A stretch of DNA of 64,000 nt from NCBI RefSeq assembly GCF_000711795.1, contig NZ_KL543977.1, positions 242,934 through 306,933 of the forward strand, in the 5' to 3' direction. The stretch comes from Vibrio pacinii DSM 19139. Lineage in GTDB: Bacteria > Pseudomonadota > Gammaproteobacteria > Enterobacterales > Vibrionaceae. A program made the translations under genes and the position numbers. Of this stretch, positions 33,525 through 43,690 are shown piece by piece. Within the stretch, counting starts at the first letter, position 1; the number at the start of each line of letters is the position of its first letter. Below the pieces are notes generated by a model. That model had not been told where the DNA came from, did no database searches, and saw only the letters and a list, made by a program, of their open reading frames with translations.

Positions 33525-35195
33525 TTATTTAGACTCGATTTTAGCCCAAGTATCACGTAGACCAACCGTGCGGTTGAAGACTAATGCTTGTGGCTTAGAA
33601 TCTTTACCATCAGCACAGAAATAGCCCATACGCTCAAACTGATAGCCTTTTTCCGCTTGCGCGCTGGCTAAACTCGGTTCTACATAACCCTTAACTGCGA
33701 GCAGCGATTCTGGGTTAATCGTGTCGGCAAAGTTATCTGCTGCCGCTGGATTTGGCACAGTAAACAGACGATCATAGAGACGAATTTCTGCCGGTAGACC
33801 TTTATCAGCCGATACCCAGTGAATCACGCCTTTTACTTTACGACCATCTTCTGGGTTCTTGCCCAAAGTGTCAGCATCGTAACTACAGAAGATCGTTGTG
33901 ATGTTGCCTTGGTCGTCTTTCTCGATACGCTCAGCTTTAATCACATACGCACCACGAAGACGTACTTCTTTACCTAGAACAAGGCGTTTGTATTTCTTGT
34001 TTGCTTCTTCACGGAAATCTTCACGCTCGATCCATACTTCGCGAGTGAACGGAACTTGACGCTCACCCATCTCAGGCTTATTCGGATGATTAGCAACCGT
34101 TAGCGTTTCAACACTATCTTGAGCAAAGTTTTCAATCACAACTTTGACCGGATCTAGCACAGCCATAGCGCGAGGAGCGTTTTCGTTCAAGTCATCACGA
34201 ATGCACGATTCTAATGAACTAAACTCGATCATGTTCTCTTGCTTGGTGACACCAATTCGCTTACAAAACTCACGAATAGACGCCGGTGTGAAACCACGAC
34301 GACGAAGACCTGAAATGGTCGGCATACGTGGATCATCCCAACCATTAACCAAATTTTCAGTCACGAGTTGGTTTAGCTTGCGCTTTGACATCACGGTATA
34401 TTCAAGATTCAGGCGGCTAAACTCGTATTGACGAGGCTGGCAGTCAATCGTGATATTTTCTAACACCCAGTCGTACAAACGGCGGTTATCTTGGAACTCT
34501 AGAGTACACAGTGAGTGTGTAATCCCTTCAAGTGCATCCGAAATACAATGAGTAAAGTCGTACATAGGATAAATGCACCACTTGTCACCGGTTTGATGGT
34601 GAGTTGCAAAACGCACACGGTAGATCACAGGATCACGCATCACCATGAACGAAGAGCTCATATCAACCTTAGCGCGCAAACACGCTTTGCCCTCTTCAAA
34701 TCCACCATCACGCATTTTTTCAAATAGTGCGAGGTTTTCTTCAGGCGTACGATCGCGATATGGGCTTGGTTTGCCCGGTTGTGTCAACGTACCACGGTAT
34801 TCGCGGATCTGCTCTGGACTTAGCTCTTCAACGTACGCTAAGCCTTTGTTAATTAATTCCACTGCATAGCCGTACAACTTATCGAAGTAGTTTGATGAGT
34901 AACAGATCTCACCATCCCATTCGAAGCCTAACCAGCTTACATCATTCTTAATTGACTCAACGTATTCAACGTCTTCTTTTTCTGGGTTTGTGTCATCAAA
35001 ACGAAGGTTACACTTACCCTGATAGTCCTGAGCAATACCAAAGTTCAAGCAAATTGACTTAGCGTGACCAATGTGTAGATAGCCGTTTGGCTCTGGGGGG
35101 AAACGAGTATGCACGCTTGTGTGTTTACCATCCGCTAGATCTTTATCGATGATTTGGCGAATGAAATTCGATGGACGAGCTTCAGCTTCACTCAT
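33525..35195 (-). CDS. glnS: Glutaminyl-tRNA synthetase
   Basis: 556 residues. Class I synthetase charging tRNA-Gln. The HIGH motif is PPEPNGYLHIGHAKS (HIGH at 41-44), the KMSKS-type motif is TVMSKRKLNQL near residue 267, and the acceptor-binding insert and two C-terminal anticodon-binding beta barrels follow. Length is normal for the gammaproteobacterial enzyme. Transcribed alone. The 287-bp gap to nagE (35196-35482) holds the glnS promoter region and the nagE terminator. Confidence 0.97.
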   Translation of the reverse strand: MSEAEARPSNFIRQIIDKDLADGKHTSVHTRFPPEPNGYLHIGHAKSICLNFGIAQDYQGKCNLRFDDTNPEKEDVEYVESIKNDVSWLGFEWDGEICYSSNYFDKLYGYAVELINKGLAYVEELSPEQIREYRGTLTQPGKPSPYRDRTPEENLALFEKMRDGGFEEGKACLRAKVDMSSSFMVMRDPVIYRVRFATHHQTGDKWCIYPMYDFTHCISDALEGITHSLCTLEFQDNRRLYDWVLENITIDCQPRQYEFSRLNLEYTVMSKRKLNQLVTENLVNGWDDPRMPTISGLRRRGFTPASIREFCKRIGVTKQENMIEFSSLESCIRDDLNENAPRAMAVLDPVKVVIENFAQDSVETLTVANHPNKPEMGERQVPFTREVWIEREDFREEANKKYKRLVLGKEVRLRGAYVIKAERIEKDDQGNITTIFCSYDADTLGKNPEDGRKVKGVIHWVSADKGLPAEIRLYDRLFTVPNPAAADNFADTINPESLLAVKGYVEPSLASAQAEKGYQFERMGYFCADGKDSKPQALVFNRTVGLRDTWAKIESK

Positions 35196-35430
35196 CTATA
35201 GCACCTCAATTATTTTAGTATTGTCAGATAAATTCCGCTCTGAGGGCGTTAAAAATGCTCAGAGCACATAGCGACTAATGATCCACAATTCTTTAGTAAT
35301 ACACAACTACAACCGCACGTTAAAGCGTAAATAATCCATCAATTACTATGATAAGGCGCAAAACTAACTCGACTAAGCCTCTCCAGCGAATGCTGCAACC
35401 AATTTATGCAAAGTTTTACCACTAAAAATA

Positions 35431-35456
35431 ACAAAGCCTCCCGAAGGAGGCTTTGG
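35431..35456 (-). terminator. Intrinsic terminator of nagE
   Basis: AAAGCCTCC / GGAGGCTTT around CGAA; on the minus strand it is followed by GTTATTTTTA. Confidence 0.8.
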
Positions 35457-35482
35457 TGACTACCGAATTCGCAATGAAACGA

Positions 35483-37057
35483 TTATGGTAGTTTTACATC
35501 AGACAGGTCATCGTTCGCACCAATGGCTTTCATTTCGCCAGCGACGATTTCTGCTAGAGGACCAAGGATAACTTGAAGGTTATTTTCACCCAGTTTCACT
35601 ACCCCTTTAGCGCCAAGTTTCTTAAGTACCGCTTCATCAGCAACAGAGCGATCTTTAAGTGTTAGACGTAAGCGAGTGATACAAGCATCAATCGAAGTCA
35701 GGTTATCATGACCACCAAGAGCTTTAAGGTATTGACGCGCTAGGTCGCCTTTCTTCGCGTCAGCAGCTGGGGCTACAGATGTCTCTTCGTCATCATCTTC
35801 ACGGCCTGGCGATTTCAAGTTGAAAGCGCGGATTGCGAAGGTAAAGGTGAAGAAGTATAGAGCACCAAATGCTAGACCGATAATAAGTAGCGTAACTGGT
35901 TTAGTTGCTAGACCCCAGTTCAATACGAAGTCGATAAGACCTGCAGAGAAACCAAAGCCGTGTAGCGTACCAAACATGTTAGCAACCACTAGAGCAAGAC
36001 CTGTAAATACCGCGTGCATCGCGTATAGGGCTGGAGCTAGGAATACAAACATGAATTCTAGCGGCTCTGTGATACCTGTTAGGAATGAACAGAAAGCCAC
36101 TGAGAACAATGCGCCACCAACTTGGCTGCGTTTTTCAGCAGGCGCTGCTAGGTACATTGCAAGAGCGGCACCTGGTAGACCAAACATCATCACAGGGAAG
36201 AAGCCGTTCATGAATACGCCAGCAGATTTATCACCACCGAAGTAACGGTGTAAGTCGCCAGATTTAACAGTTTCAGTCACTTCTTTTACAGTCGCAGTGA
36301 TTTCTGGGTTCACAGCGTTAGCGAATTCAAATGTATGAGTTTGACCAGCAACTAATGTCTTCGCTAGTGCAGGGTCTACACACAATTGTTGAAGTGCAGG
36401 AAGTGCATTACCCGCCGCTTGCGCGCCAGTGACTAGAACTTCTTGACAGGTACCCATACCGAACCAGAAATATGAGTTCAGAACGTGGTGAAGGCCGACA
36501 GGGATAAGCGCACGGTTTAGCGTACCATAAACAAACTGACCAACAGAGCCAGACGTTGATACTGCATGTGCAAGTGCATCAAGGCCACCTTGGATAGAAG
36601 GCCAAACCACACCAGCTATCGCACCAGCTACTAACGCAAACAGACCGGCCATAATAGGAACGAGACGTTTGCCAGAGAAGAATGCGAGCCACTCAGGAAG
36701 ACGAGTTGCATGGAAAGCATTGTAAGAGTGACCAGCAATGATACCAGCGATGATACCGCCAAAGAATGACATGTTGATGTCAGCGTTAATTGTTGTTGCT
36801 GTGGCGGTTAATACAAAGTAAGCAACCGCACCGGCTAGGCCAGCAGCACCTTGACCGTCTTTAGAAAGACCAATCGCGATACCAAGACCAAACAGAAGTG
36901 GAAGTTCACCGAAGATCGCACCACCAGCTTGCGCCATAAATGGAATGTCAAGCAAGTCGCCTTGACCTAAACGTAGTAAGAGCGCCGCAACGGGAAGCGT
37001 TGCAATAGGTAGCATAAGAGCTTTACCTAACTTCTGCGCATATCCGAGAATATTCAC
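35483..37057 (-). CDS. nagE: PTS N-acetylglucosamine transporter, EIICB
   Basis: 524 residues. Takes up and phosphorylates N-acetylglucosamine. The membrane IIC domain (about 1-390) has the family features VGLHHVLNSYFWF and GITEPLEFMFVFLAP. An acidic linker leads to the IIB domain, with the phosphocysteine in SIDACITRLRL (Cys459). The protein stops there: the IIA domain of the 648-residue E. coli NagE is absent, so phosphate probably comes from EIIA-Glc (Crr) in trans. Divergent from nagA-nagC across a regulatory region. Confidence 0.93.
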   Translation of the reverse strand: MNILGYAQKLGKALMLPIATLPVAALLLRLGQGDLLDIPFMAQAGGAIFGELPLLFGLGIAIGLSKDGQGAAGLAGAVAYFVLTATATTINADINMSFFGGIIAGIIAGHSYNAFHATRLPEWLAFFSGKRLVPIMAGLFALVAGAIAGVVWPSIQGGLDALAHAVSTSGSVGQFVYGTLNRALIPVGLHHVLNSYFWFGMGTCQEVLVTGAQAAGNALPALQQLCVDPALAKTLVAGQTHTFEFANAVNPEITATVKEVTETVKSGDLHRYFGGDKSAGVFMNGFFPVMMFGLPGAALAMYLAAPAEKRSQVGGALFSVAFCSFLTGITEPLEFMFVFLAPALYAMHAVFTGLALVVANMFGTLHGFGFSAGLIDFVLNWGLATKPVTLLIIGLAFGALYFFTFTFAIRAFNLKSPGREDDDEETSVAPAADAKKGDLARQYLKALGGHDNLTSIDACITRLRLTLKDRSVADEAVLKKLGAKGVVKLGENNLQVILGPLAEIVAGEMKAIGANDDLSDVKLP

Positions 37058-37141
37058 CTTAAGTTCCCCCTATAGGATTTTTTGTAGTTTGCAGAGCTAC
37101 TTTTTTTAGTCGCTCAATTTAGTCCTGTTCAGTTTATGACA

Positions 37142-37165
37142 TTAATTTTGCTCCGCAAATTAAAA
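37142..37165. promoter_or_regulatory. Candidate NagC operator, nagE side
   Basis: TTAATTTTGC-TC-CGCAAATTAA is an imperfect palindrome with A/T-rich flanks, the kind of site bound by NagC. It lies about 85 bp upstream of the nagE start. The full 480-bp gap 37058-37537 contains no ORF and is A/T-rich; a second half-similar element occurs around 37260-37290. Confidence 0.45.
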
Positions 37166-37173
37166 CCTTATCA

Positions 37174-37193
37174 TTTGTGATCATAATCACCAG
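37174..37193. promoter_or_regulatory. Candidate CRP-cAMP site in nagE-nagA gap
   Basis: TTTGTGATCATAATCACCAG matches TGTGA-N6-TCACA at nine of ten core positions. CRP activation of nag genes is established in E. coli; here it is inferred. Confidence 0.6.
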
Positions 37194-37537
37194 AAATGGC
37201 CAATATTCAAGGTTTTTGCTAGCGAGATCATAAAACTTATTTTACAATACAAAAAAATAGCAATATATCAGTCAAATTCGCGTTACTCTTGTCCTATATA
37301 CAAGAGCCTTTAACGTTGTTAGCCAAGGTATTACATGACAATATAAGTCATCAGTAATTCATTTACCAAGCTTACAGCTATTGGGTTTTATAACGATTTT
37401 TTACGACTTTTTTTTTCGTTTGCTAGCAATATTTTGCGATCTAATTGATGCTTACAAATAAAGTACATTAATGTTACTTAAATGCTTCAGTTAGATGACT
37501 AAAAGTATTATGAATCTAATATAAGGATTAGCTAACC

Positions 37538-38674
37538 ATGTATGCGCTAACTAACTGTAAAATATATACTGGTAGTGATGTTCTCAGCGAGCACGCTATC
37601 ATCATCAATAACGGCCTTATCGATGCGATTTGCCCACAATCTGAGCTGTCAGATGACGTTGAGACTCGTGACCTAAATGGCGCAAATGTAAGTCCTGGCT
37701 TTATCGACCTACAGTTAAATGGTTGTGGTGGTGTCATGCTTAATGATGAAATCACCGCAGAAACCATGCACATCATGCATCAAGCAAATCTTAAATCTGG
37801 CTGTACCAGTTTTTTACCGACTTTAATTACCTCTTCTGATGACGATATGCGCCAAGCCGTCACGGCTGCGCGTGACTATCACAGTAAATACCAAAATCAA
37901 TCGCTGGGTTTGCATCTTGAAGGTCCCTACCTCAACGTGATGAAGAAAGGTATCCATAGTGTCGATTACATCCGCCCATCCGATGACAGTATGATTGACT
38001 TCATCTGTGACAATGCCGATGTGATCGCTAAAGTTACCCTAGCGCCTGAACACAATGATCAAGCACATATCGCGCGCTTAAAAGCGGCAGGTATTGTAGT
38101 ATCGATTGGCCACACTAATGCGACATACACAGAAGCGCGTAAAGGCTTTGAAGCGGGCATCACTTTTGCCACGCACTTATTCAACGCTATGACGCCAATG
38201 GTAGGTCGTGAACCGGGTGTGGTTGGTGCCATTTACGATACCTCCGATGTCTATGCGGGTATCATCGCCGATGGCTTCCACGTCGACTATGCCAATATCA
38301 GAATTGCGCACAAAATTAAGGGCGAAAAATTAGTATTAGTGACCGATGCCACAGCTCCTGCAGGCGCTGACATGGATTACTTTATTTTTGTTGGTAAGAA
38401 AGTATATTACCGAGAGGGTAAGTGTGTTGATGAAAATGGCACACTAGGCGGCTCAGCCCTCACTATGATAGAGGCAGTACAAAACACTGTCGAGCACGTC
38501 GGTATCGCTCTGGACGAAGCACTCCGCATGGCTACTTTGTATCCTGCGAAAGCAATCGGTGTTGACCACCAACTTGGCCGTGTTAAGAAAGGCTTAGTTG
38601 CAAACCTCACTGTTTTTGATCGTGACTTCAACGTCCAAGCGACTGTTGTTAACGGACAATACGAGCAAAATTAA
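37538..38674 (+). CDS. nagA: N-acetylglucosamine-6-phosphate deacetylase
   Basis: 378 residues of the amidohydrolase fold. Removes acetate from GlcNAc-6-phosphate made by NagE. Visible motifs: NVSPGFIDLQLNGCGG (about 50-65), HLEGPYLN with the metal-ligand Glu (about 127-134), IGHTNATYTEA, ATHLFNAMTPMVGREPG, and the catalytic Asp in LVTDATAPAG. It starts the rightward nagA-nagC pair. The next enzyme gene, nagB, is not adjacent, unlike E. coli. Confidence 0.95.
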   Translation: MYALTNCKIYTGSDVLSEHAIIINNGLIDAICPQSELSDDVETRDLNGANVSPGFIDLQLNGCGGVMLNDEITAETMHIMHQANLKSGCTSFLPTLITSSDDDMRQAVTAARDYHSKYQNQSLGLHLEGPYLNVMKKGIHSVDYIRPSDDSMIDFICDNADVIAKVTLAPEHNDQAHIARLKAAGIVVSIGHTNATYTEARKGFEAGITFATHLFNAMTPMVGREPGVVGAIYDTSDVYAGIIADGFHVDYANIRIAHKIKGEKLVLVTDATAPAGADMDYFIFVGKKVYYREGKCVDENGTLGGSALTMIEAVQNTVEHVGIALDEALRMATLYPAKAIGVDHQLGRVKKGLVANLTVFDRDFNVQATVVNGQYEQN

Positions 38675-38676
38675 GC

Positions 38677-39891
38677 ATGAATGGCGGACAAATAGGTAAC
38701 GTAGATTTAGTAAAACAACTAAATAGTGCAGCAGTGTACAGACTGATCGATCAACAAGGTCCAATTTCAAGGATTCAAGTTGCCGACGTCAGTCAACTGG
38801 CTCCTGCCAGTGTTACAAAAATCACCCGCCAACTACTTGAGCGCGGCCTAATTAAAGAAGTCGCGCAACAAGCATCAACGGGCGGTCGACGTGCTATTTC
38901 ACTTACGACCGAAGTTGAGCCGTTTCATTCGGTTGCTATCCGTATTGGTCGTGATTACATTCAGTTCAGTCTATACGACTTGGGCGGCAAAGCGCTGGCT
39001 GAAGATTACACTGAATTTTTCTATACCACTCAAGAAGAGCTGGTTGACGGTCTCCTGTCGCAACTCAAACACTTTATTCACGCCAACCAAACCATGATCA
39101 ACCAGTTAATCGCGATCGGAATCTCGCTACCTGGTTTGGTTAATCCCGAAACGGGTGTGGTTGAGTACATGCCAAATATCTCGATTGATAATCTTGAACT
39201 GGCAGACATTATCCAAAAAAGTTTCCACGTCGAGTGTTTTGTTGGTAATGACGTACGCGGCATGGCGTTAGCTGAACACTATTTCGGTGCTAGCAAAGAT
39301 TGCCAAGATTCTATTTTAGTCAGTGTTCACCGTGGTACGGGAGCAGGGATTATCGTCAATGGTCAGGTATTTCTTGGTTTTAATCGCAACGTTGGTGAAA
39401 TCGGCCATATCCAAATCGATCCACTTGGCGAGCAATGTCAATGTGGTAACTTTGGGTGCCTTGAAACCGTTGCCGCTAACCCCGCCATTATCGAGCGCGT
39501 CAATAAACTGATCAACCAAGGGTACCAGTCGACTTTATCCGAATTAGACACTATTAGCATTGCAGATGTCTGTGAGCACGCCAATCTCGGTGATGAGCTC
39601 GCCAAACAGAGCCTTGTGCGCGTTGGCAACCAACTTGGTAAAGCGATAGCGATTACGATTAACTTATTCAATCCACAAAAAGTCGTCATCGCTGGTGATA
39701 TTACTCAATGTGAAGATATTCTCTTCCCTGCTATTCGCCGTAATGTTGAAAATCAATCACTCACGACCTTCCACAGTGGCTTACCTATCGTCGCTTCAAA
39801 GATCGATAAGCAACCGACTCTTGGCGCTTTTGCCATGATTAAGCGTGCTATGCTCAATGGTGTTTTGTTACAAAAATTGTTAGAAGATTAA
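38677..39891 (+). CDS. nagC: ROK-family transcriptional repressor NagC
   Basis: 404 residues. Represses nag genes until GlcNAc-6-phosphate binds. The N-terminal winged HTH is visible (GPISRIQVADVSQLAPASVT, about 29-48), followed by the ROK sugar-kinase-like domain with the zinc motif CQCGNFGCLETVA near residue 260. It begins 2 bp after nagA, so the two are one operon. It probably acts at the nagE-nagA gap just upstream. Confidence 0.93.
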   Translation: MNGGQIGNVDLVKQLNSAAVYRLIDQQGPISRIQVADVSQLAPASVTKITRQLLERGLIKEVAQQASTGGRRAISLTTEVEPFHSVAIRIGRDYIQFSLYDLGGKALAEDYTEFFYTTQEELVDGLLSQLKHFIHANQTMINQLIAIGISLPGLVNPETGVVEYMPNISIDNLELADIIQKSFHVECFVGNDVRGMALAEHYFGASKDCQDSILVSVHRGTGAGIIVNGQVFLGFNRNVGEIGHIQIDPLGEQCQCGNFGCLETVAANPAIIERVNKLINQGYQSTLSELDTISIADVCEHANLGDELAKQSLVRVGNQLGKAIAITINLFNPQKVVIAGDITQCEDILFPAIRRNVENQSLTTFHSGLPIVASKIDKQPTLGAFAMIKRAMLNGVLLQKLLED

Positions 39892-39928
39892 TCTTCTTAA
39901 CCAGTAAGCAACTAATTGAGTTAGAATA

Positions 39929-39957
39929 ACGGGCTACACATGTGGCCCGTTTTTTGT
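39929..39957 (+). terminator. Intrinsic terminator of nagAC
   Basis: ACGGGC / GCCCGT around ACACATGT-type inner pairing, then a run of six Ts. Confidence 0.85.
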
Positions 39958-39976
39958 AGGACGAAACATCATCAAT

Positions 39977-41560
39977 ATGGAACTGATCTTAATTTCAGCG
40001 GCATTTCTCGCTGGTTTCATCGCACTTAAATGCAACCTTCCGCCACTGGTTGGCTTCCTATTGGCAGGCTTTGGTTTACATGCCGTCGGATTGCAAACCA
40101 ACCAGACCATCATCACGTTAGCCGATCTCGGTGTCACCCTGCTGCTGTTCACTATCGGTTTGAAGCTTGATATCAAGACCTTGTTGTCTAAAGAGATTTG
40201 GGCAGGCGCGACCTTACACAACCTGCTTTCGACGATACTCTTTAGTGCCGTCCTGATGTGCTTCAAGTTCTTAGGGGTCAGTTCACTGGCAGCGATGTCG
40301 ATTGATCAAGTGGTGCTACTTAGCTTCGCCCTCTCCTTCTCAAGCACGGTATTTGCCGTTAAGTCACTGCAAGAAAAAGGCGAACTGAACGCCACTTACG
40401 GTACCATCGCTATCGGTATTTTGGTCATGCAAGATATCTTTGCCGTGGTATTCTTAACCGCCTCAACGGGCAAATTACCTGAATGGTACGCGATCGGTTT
40501 ATTCGCCTTGCCATTAGTGCGCCCACTACTGTACAAATTGCTCGACTGGGTTGGCCACGGGGAAATGTTAGTATTACTAGGCATTTTCTTTGCTCTAGTG
40601 GTTGGCGCGGGGTTATTTGAGCTTGTGGGCATGAAACCCGATCTTGGCGCCCTAATCCTCGGAATGTTGTTAGCGGCTCATAAAAAAGCCTCGGAGCTCT
40701 CCAAATCTTTATTTAATCTCAAAGAACTCTTTTTGGTCTGCTTCTTCTTAAATATTGGTTTATCCGCCCAGCCAACTCTGTCTGGTTTTGCCATGGCACT
40801 GCTGTTTTTACTATTGCTACCAATCAAGGGCGTGCTCTATTTCGCTGTGCTCAACGGATTTAAATTCCGCGTTCGCACTTCTCTATTAGCTTCATTAAGT
40901 CTGTTTAACTTCAGCGAGTTTGGCTTAATTGTCGGTGGTCTAGCATTTAAAATGGGGTGGATGAGTGGCGATATCTTGGTCGCTCTTGCAATGGCGGTAT
41001 CCATTTCCTTTATCGTCTCGGCCCCGCTTAACCGTCACGGACATGCGCTTTATCAACGTTCTGGCCGTTGGCTACGAGAGCATGCCGCAGAGAAGCTCAA
41101 TACGCGCGATCAGTTAATCAACCCAGGTCATGCTCAAGTACTCATTTTAGGTATGGGTCGAATAGGAACTGGCGCTTATGACGAGCTACGACATCGTTAT
41201 GGAAAAATCAGCTTGGGTATTGAAGTACGCGAAGATGCAGCGCACGAACACAAAGCGCTCGGGCGTAATGTGATTGCTGGCGATGCAACCGACCCAGACT
41301 TCTGGGAGCGAATTTTAGATACCGCGAATGTTAAGTTGGTTTTATTAGCAATGCCACATCACCAAGGTAACCAGATCGCATTGCAACAGTTAAAGAGCCG
41401 AAACTTCCAAGGCCAAATTGCCGCTATTGCTGAATATCCAGATCAAATGGATACGTTAATTGAAGGAGGTGTCGACGCCGCCTTTAACATTTATCGTGAG
41501 GCAGGTAGTGGTTTTGCTCGCCATGTTTGCGACCAACTGCAACCGAAGTTTTCTAAATAG
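39977..41560 (+). CDS. CPA2-family cation:proton antiporter with TrkA-N domain
   Basis: 527 residues. Twelve or so membrane helices of the Kef/CPA2 type occupy about 1-360 (for example GVTLLLFTIGLKLDIKTLL and FNFSEFGLIVGGLAF), followed by a cytoplasmic Rossmann TrkA-N domain with the nucleotide motif VLILGMGRIGTGAYDEL near residue 393. It resembles KefB/KefC and YbaL; which ion it carries cannot be told. The C-terminal domain is short. Transcribed between nagC and asnB with its own terminator. Confidence 0.88.
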   Translation: MELILISAAFLAGFIALKCNLPPLVGFLLAGFGLHAVGLQTNQTIITLADLGVTLLLFTIGLKLDIKTLLSKEIWAGATLHNLLSTILFSAVLMCFKFLGVSSLAAMSIDQVVLLSFALSFSSTVFAVKSLQEKGELNATYGTIAIGILVMQDIFAVVFLTASTGKLPEWYAIGLFALPLVRPLLYKLLDWVGHGEMLVLLGIFFALVVGAGLFELVGMKPDLGALILGMLLAAHKKASELSKSLFNLKELFLVCFFLNIGLSAQPTLSGFAMALLFLLLLPIKGVLYFAVLNGFKFRVRTSLLASLSLFNFSEFGLIVGGLAFKMGWMSGDILVALAMAVSISFIVSAPLNRHGHALYQRSGRWLREHAAEKLNTRDQLINPGHAQVLILGMGRIGTGAYDELRHRYGKISLGIEVREDAAHEHKALGRNVIAGDATDPDFWERILDTANVKLVLLAMPHHQGNQIALQQLKSRNFQGQIAAIAEYPDQMDTLIEGGVDAAFNIYREAGSGFARHVCDQLQPKFSK

Positions 41561-41571
41561 TCACTTTTCTT

Positions 41572-41598
41572 TAGGTAGCGTTTCGCTACCTTTTTTAC
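41572..41598 (+). terminator. Intrinsic terminator of the CPA2 antiporter gene
   Basis: AGGTAGCG / CGCTACCTTTTTT with a TTT loop, 12 bp after the stop. Confidence 0.88.
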
Positions 41599-41774
41599 CA
41601 AAGTGAACAAAAAAAGAACACAACCTAGCTTTCATTCATTAAAATAGCCATTTTGATAAATAATATTTAATGACTAGGCCTTTCTTTAATTCTTTTTATT
41701 AATTACGGTTGATTTTTTTAATCAGAATGGCAAATTGAACTCAACAGATTGATATTTATTTAAAGGGAAGTGGT

Positions 41775-43439
41775 ATGTGTTCGATTTTCGGTATTCTTGA
41801 CATAAAGAGCGATGCTGAGGCATTGCGACCTGTTGCGTTAGAAATGTCTAAGATGCTTCGCCATCGTGGCCCAGACTGGTCAGGCATTTATTCATCTCAG
41901 AAAGCGATCCTCGCACACGAACGCTTAGCCATTGTTGGTCTTAATAGTGGTGCCCAGCCTTTATACAGCCCCGATAAAAAACACATCCTTGCGGTTAACG
42001 GCGAAATTTACAACCATAAAGAGCTGCGTGCGCGTTACGAAGGCAAATACGACTTCCAAACTGATTCTGACTGTGAAGTGATTCTTGCACTTTATCAAGA
42101 GATGGGTGCCGACCTACTTGAAGAGCTCAACGGTATCTTTGCTTTCGTGCTTTATGACGAAGAGAAAGATCAATACTTAGTTGGTCGTGACCACATCGGC
42201 ATAATCCCGCTTTATCAAGGCCATGATGAGCATGGTAACTACTATGTTGCATCAGAGATGAAGGCACTGGTACCAGTTTGTAAAACAGTCAGCGAGTTTC
42301 CTCCTGGCAGCTACCTCAGCTCAACGGATGGCAAACCACAACGTTACTATATCCGCGATTGGAATGAGTACGCCGCTGTTCAAGGTAACAGTACCAGCAA
42401 AGAAGAGTTGACCGAGGCACTAGAAGCGGCGGTTAAACGCCAACTAATGACCGATGTTCCATACGGCGTCTTATTGTCTGGAGGCCTAGATTCGTCAATT
42501 ACCTCTGCCGTTGCTAAACGTTTTGCAGCGATGCGAATTGAAGATGATGAGCAATCAGAAGCATGGTGGCCACAGTTGCACTCGTTTGCTGTTGGTTTAG
42601 AGGGCGCGCCGGATCTAAAAGCGGCCCGTGAAGTCGCAGACCAAATTGGTACCGTTCACCACGAAATGACTTACACCATCCAAGAAGGTCTTGATGCCAT
42701 TCGTGACGTGATTTATCACATCGAAACGTACGATGTCACTACCATTCGCGCCTCAACGCCAATGTTCCTAATGGGACGTAAGATCAAAGCAATGGGCATC
42801 AAAATGGTTCTTTCTGGTGAAGGCGCTGACGAAATCTTCGGTGGCTATCTCTACTTCCATAAAGCACCAAATGCCAAAGAATTCCACGAAGAGACGGTAC
42901 GCAAATTACTCGCACTCAACATGTTTGACTGTGCTCGCGCTAATAAATCATTGGCAGCATGGGGTGTCGAAGGTCGTGTACCTTTCCTAGACAAAGAATT
43001 TATTGATGTAGCAATGCGTCTAAACCCTGAAGATAAAATGTGTGGCAACGGCAAGATGGAAAAACATATCCTGCGTGAATGTTTTGAACATTACTTGCCA
43101 GAATCTATCGCATGGCGTCAAAAAGAGCAGTTCTCTGACGGTGTAGGCTACAACTGGATTGATACCTTAAAAGAAGTTGCAGAAGCAAAAGTGACGGATC
43201 AACAGATGGAAACTGCGCAATTCCGTTTCCCATACAACACACCAACAACCAAAGAGGGTTACGCGTACCGTGAGATCTTCGAAGAGTTGTTCCCGCTACC
43301 ATCAGCGGCCGAGTGTGTTCCTGGAGGCCCATCTGTAGCTTGCTCATCAGCAAAAGCGATTGAGTGGGACGAGTCATTCAAGAACATGGCCGATCCATCA
43401 GGTCGTGCCGTTAAGAGTGTTCATAACGACGCTTATTAA
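41775..43439 (+). CDS. asnB: Asparagine synthase B (glutamine-hydrolysing)
   Basis: 554 residues. Makes asparagine from aspartate using glutamine amide nitrogen and ATP. The class II glutaminase nucleophile is Cys2 (MCSIFGI), followed by LRHRGPDWSG and NGEIYNH. The synthetase domain carries the PP-loop LLSGGLDSSI (Ser235 region) and LSGEGADEIFGGY. A good AAAGGGAAG ribosome binding site precedes the ATG. In E. coli asnB also lies beside the nag cluster. Confidence 0.96.
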   Translation: MCSIFGILDIKSDAEALRPVALEMSKMLRHRGPDWSGIYSSQKAILAHERLAIVGLNSGAQPLYSPDKKHILAVNGEIYNHKELRARYEGKYDFQTDSDCEVILALYQEMGADLLEELNGIFAFVLYDEEKDQYLVGRDHIGIIPLYQGHDEHGNYYVASEMKALVPVCKTVSEFPPGSYLSSTDGKPQRYYIRDWNEYAAVQGNSTSKEELTEALEAAVKRQLMTDVPYGVLLSGGLDSSITSAVAKRFAAMRIEDDEQSEAWWPQLHSFAVGLEGAPDLKAAREVADQIGTVHHEMTYTIQEGLDAIRDVIYHIETYDVTTIRASTPMFLMGRKIKAMGIKMVLSGEGADEIFGGYLYFHKAPNAKEFHEETVRKLLALNMFDCARANKSLAAWGVEGRVPFLDKEFIDVAMRLNPEDKMCGNGKMEKHILRECFEHYLPESIAWRQKEQFSDGVGYNWIDTLKEVAEAKVTDQQMETAQFRFPYNTPTTKEGYAYREIFEELFPLPSAAECVPGGPSVACSSAKAIEWDESFKNMADPSGRAVKSVHNDAY

Positions 43440-43461
43440 CATGGTTAAATAACCAAGATTG

Positions 43462-43490
43462 CAAGAGGTGCCAGTGGCGCCTCTTTTTTT
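43462..43490 (+). terminator. Intrinsic terminator of asnB
   Basis: AAGAGGTGCC / GGCGCCTCTT (one G-U pair), then seven Ts. Confidence 0.82.
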
Positions 43491-43690
43491 GCCCACAGAC
43501 CGCTCTTTTTTGCAAACTTAGTTTGTAGCACGCCACTTATCTGATTACATAAATAACTTCCCTACTCTTTTCAGACAGTTATACGCAATTTATTTAAAGA
43601 GCTAAATTTTGCCACCATTGCAGTTAATTACTCTAAGTAGTATATCTAATTACATATAAAAAACTTTAATTGACAACATTAATAAAACTT

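Noticed and set aside
41640..41740. A/T-rich partial palindromes upstream of asnB as a riboswitch
   Set aside because: Only loose A/T pairing is seen; no riboswitch core or terminator is present.
43670..43690. TTG start for the POT transporter
   Set aside because: No better ribosome binding site than the ATG at 43691, and the added residues do not match the family N terminus.
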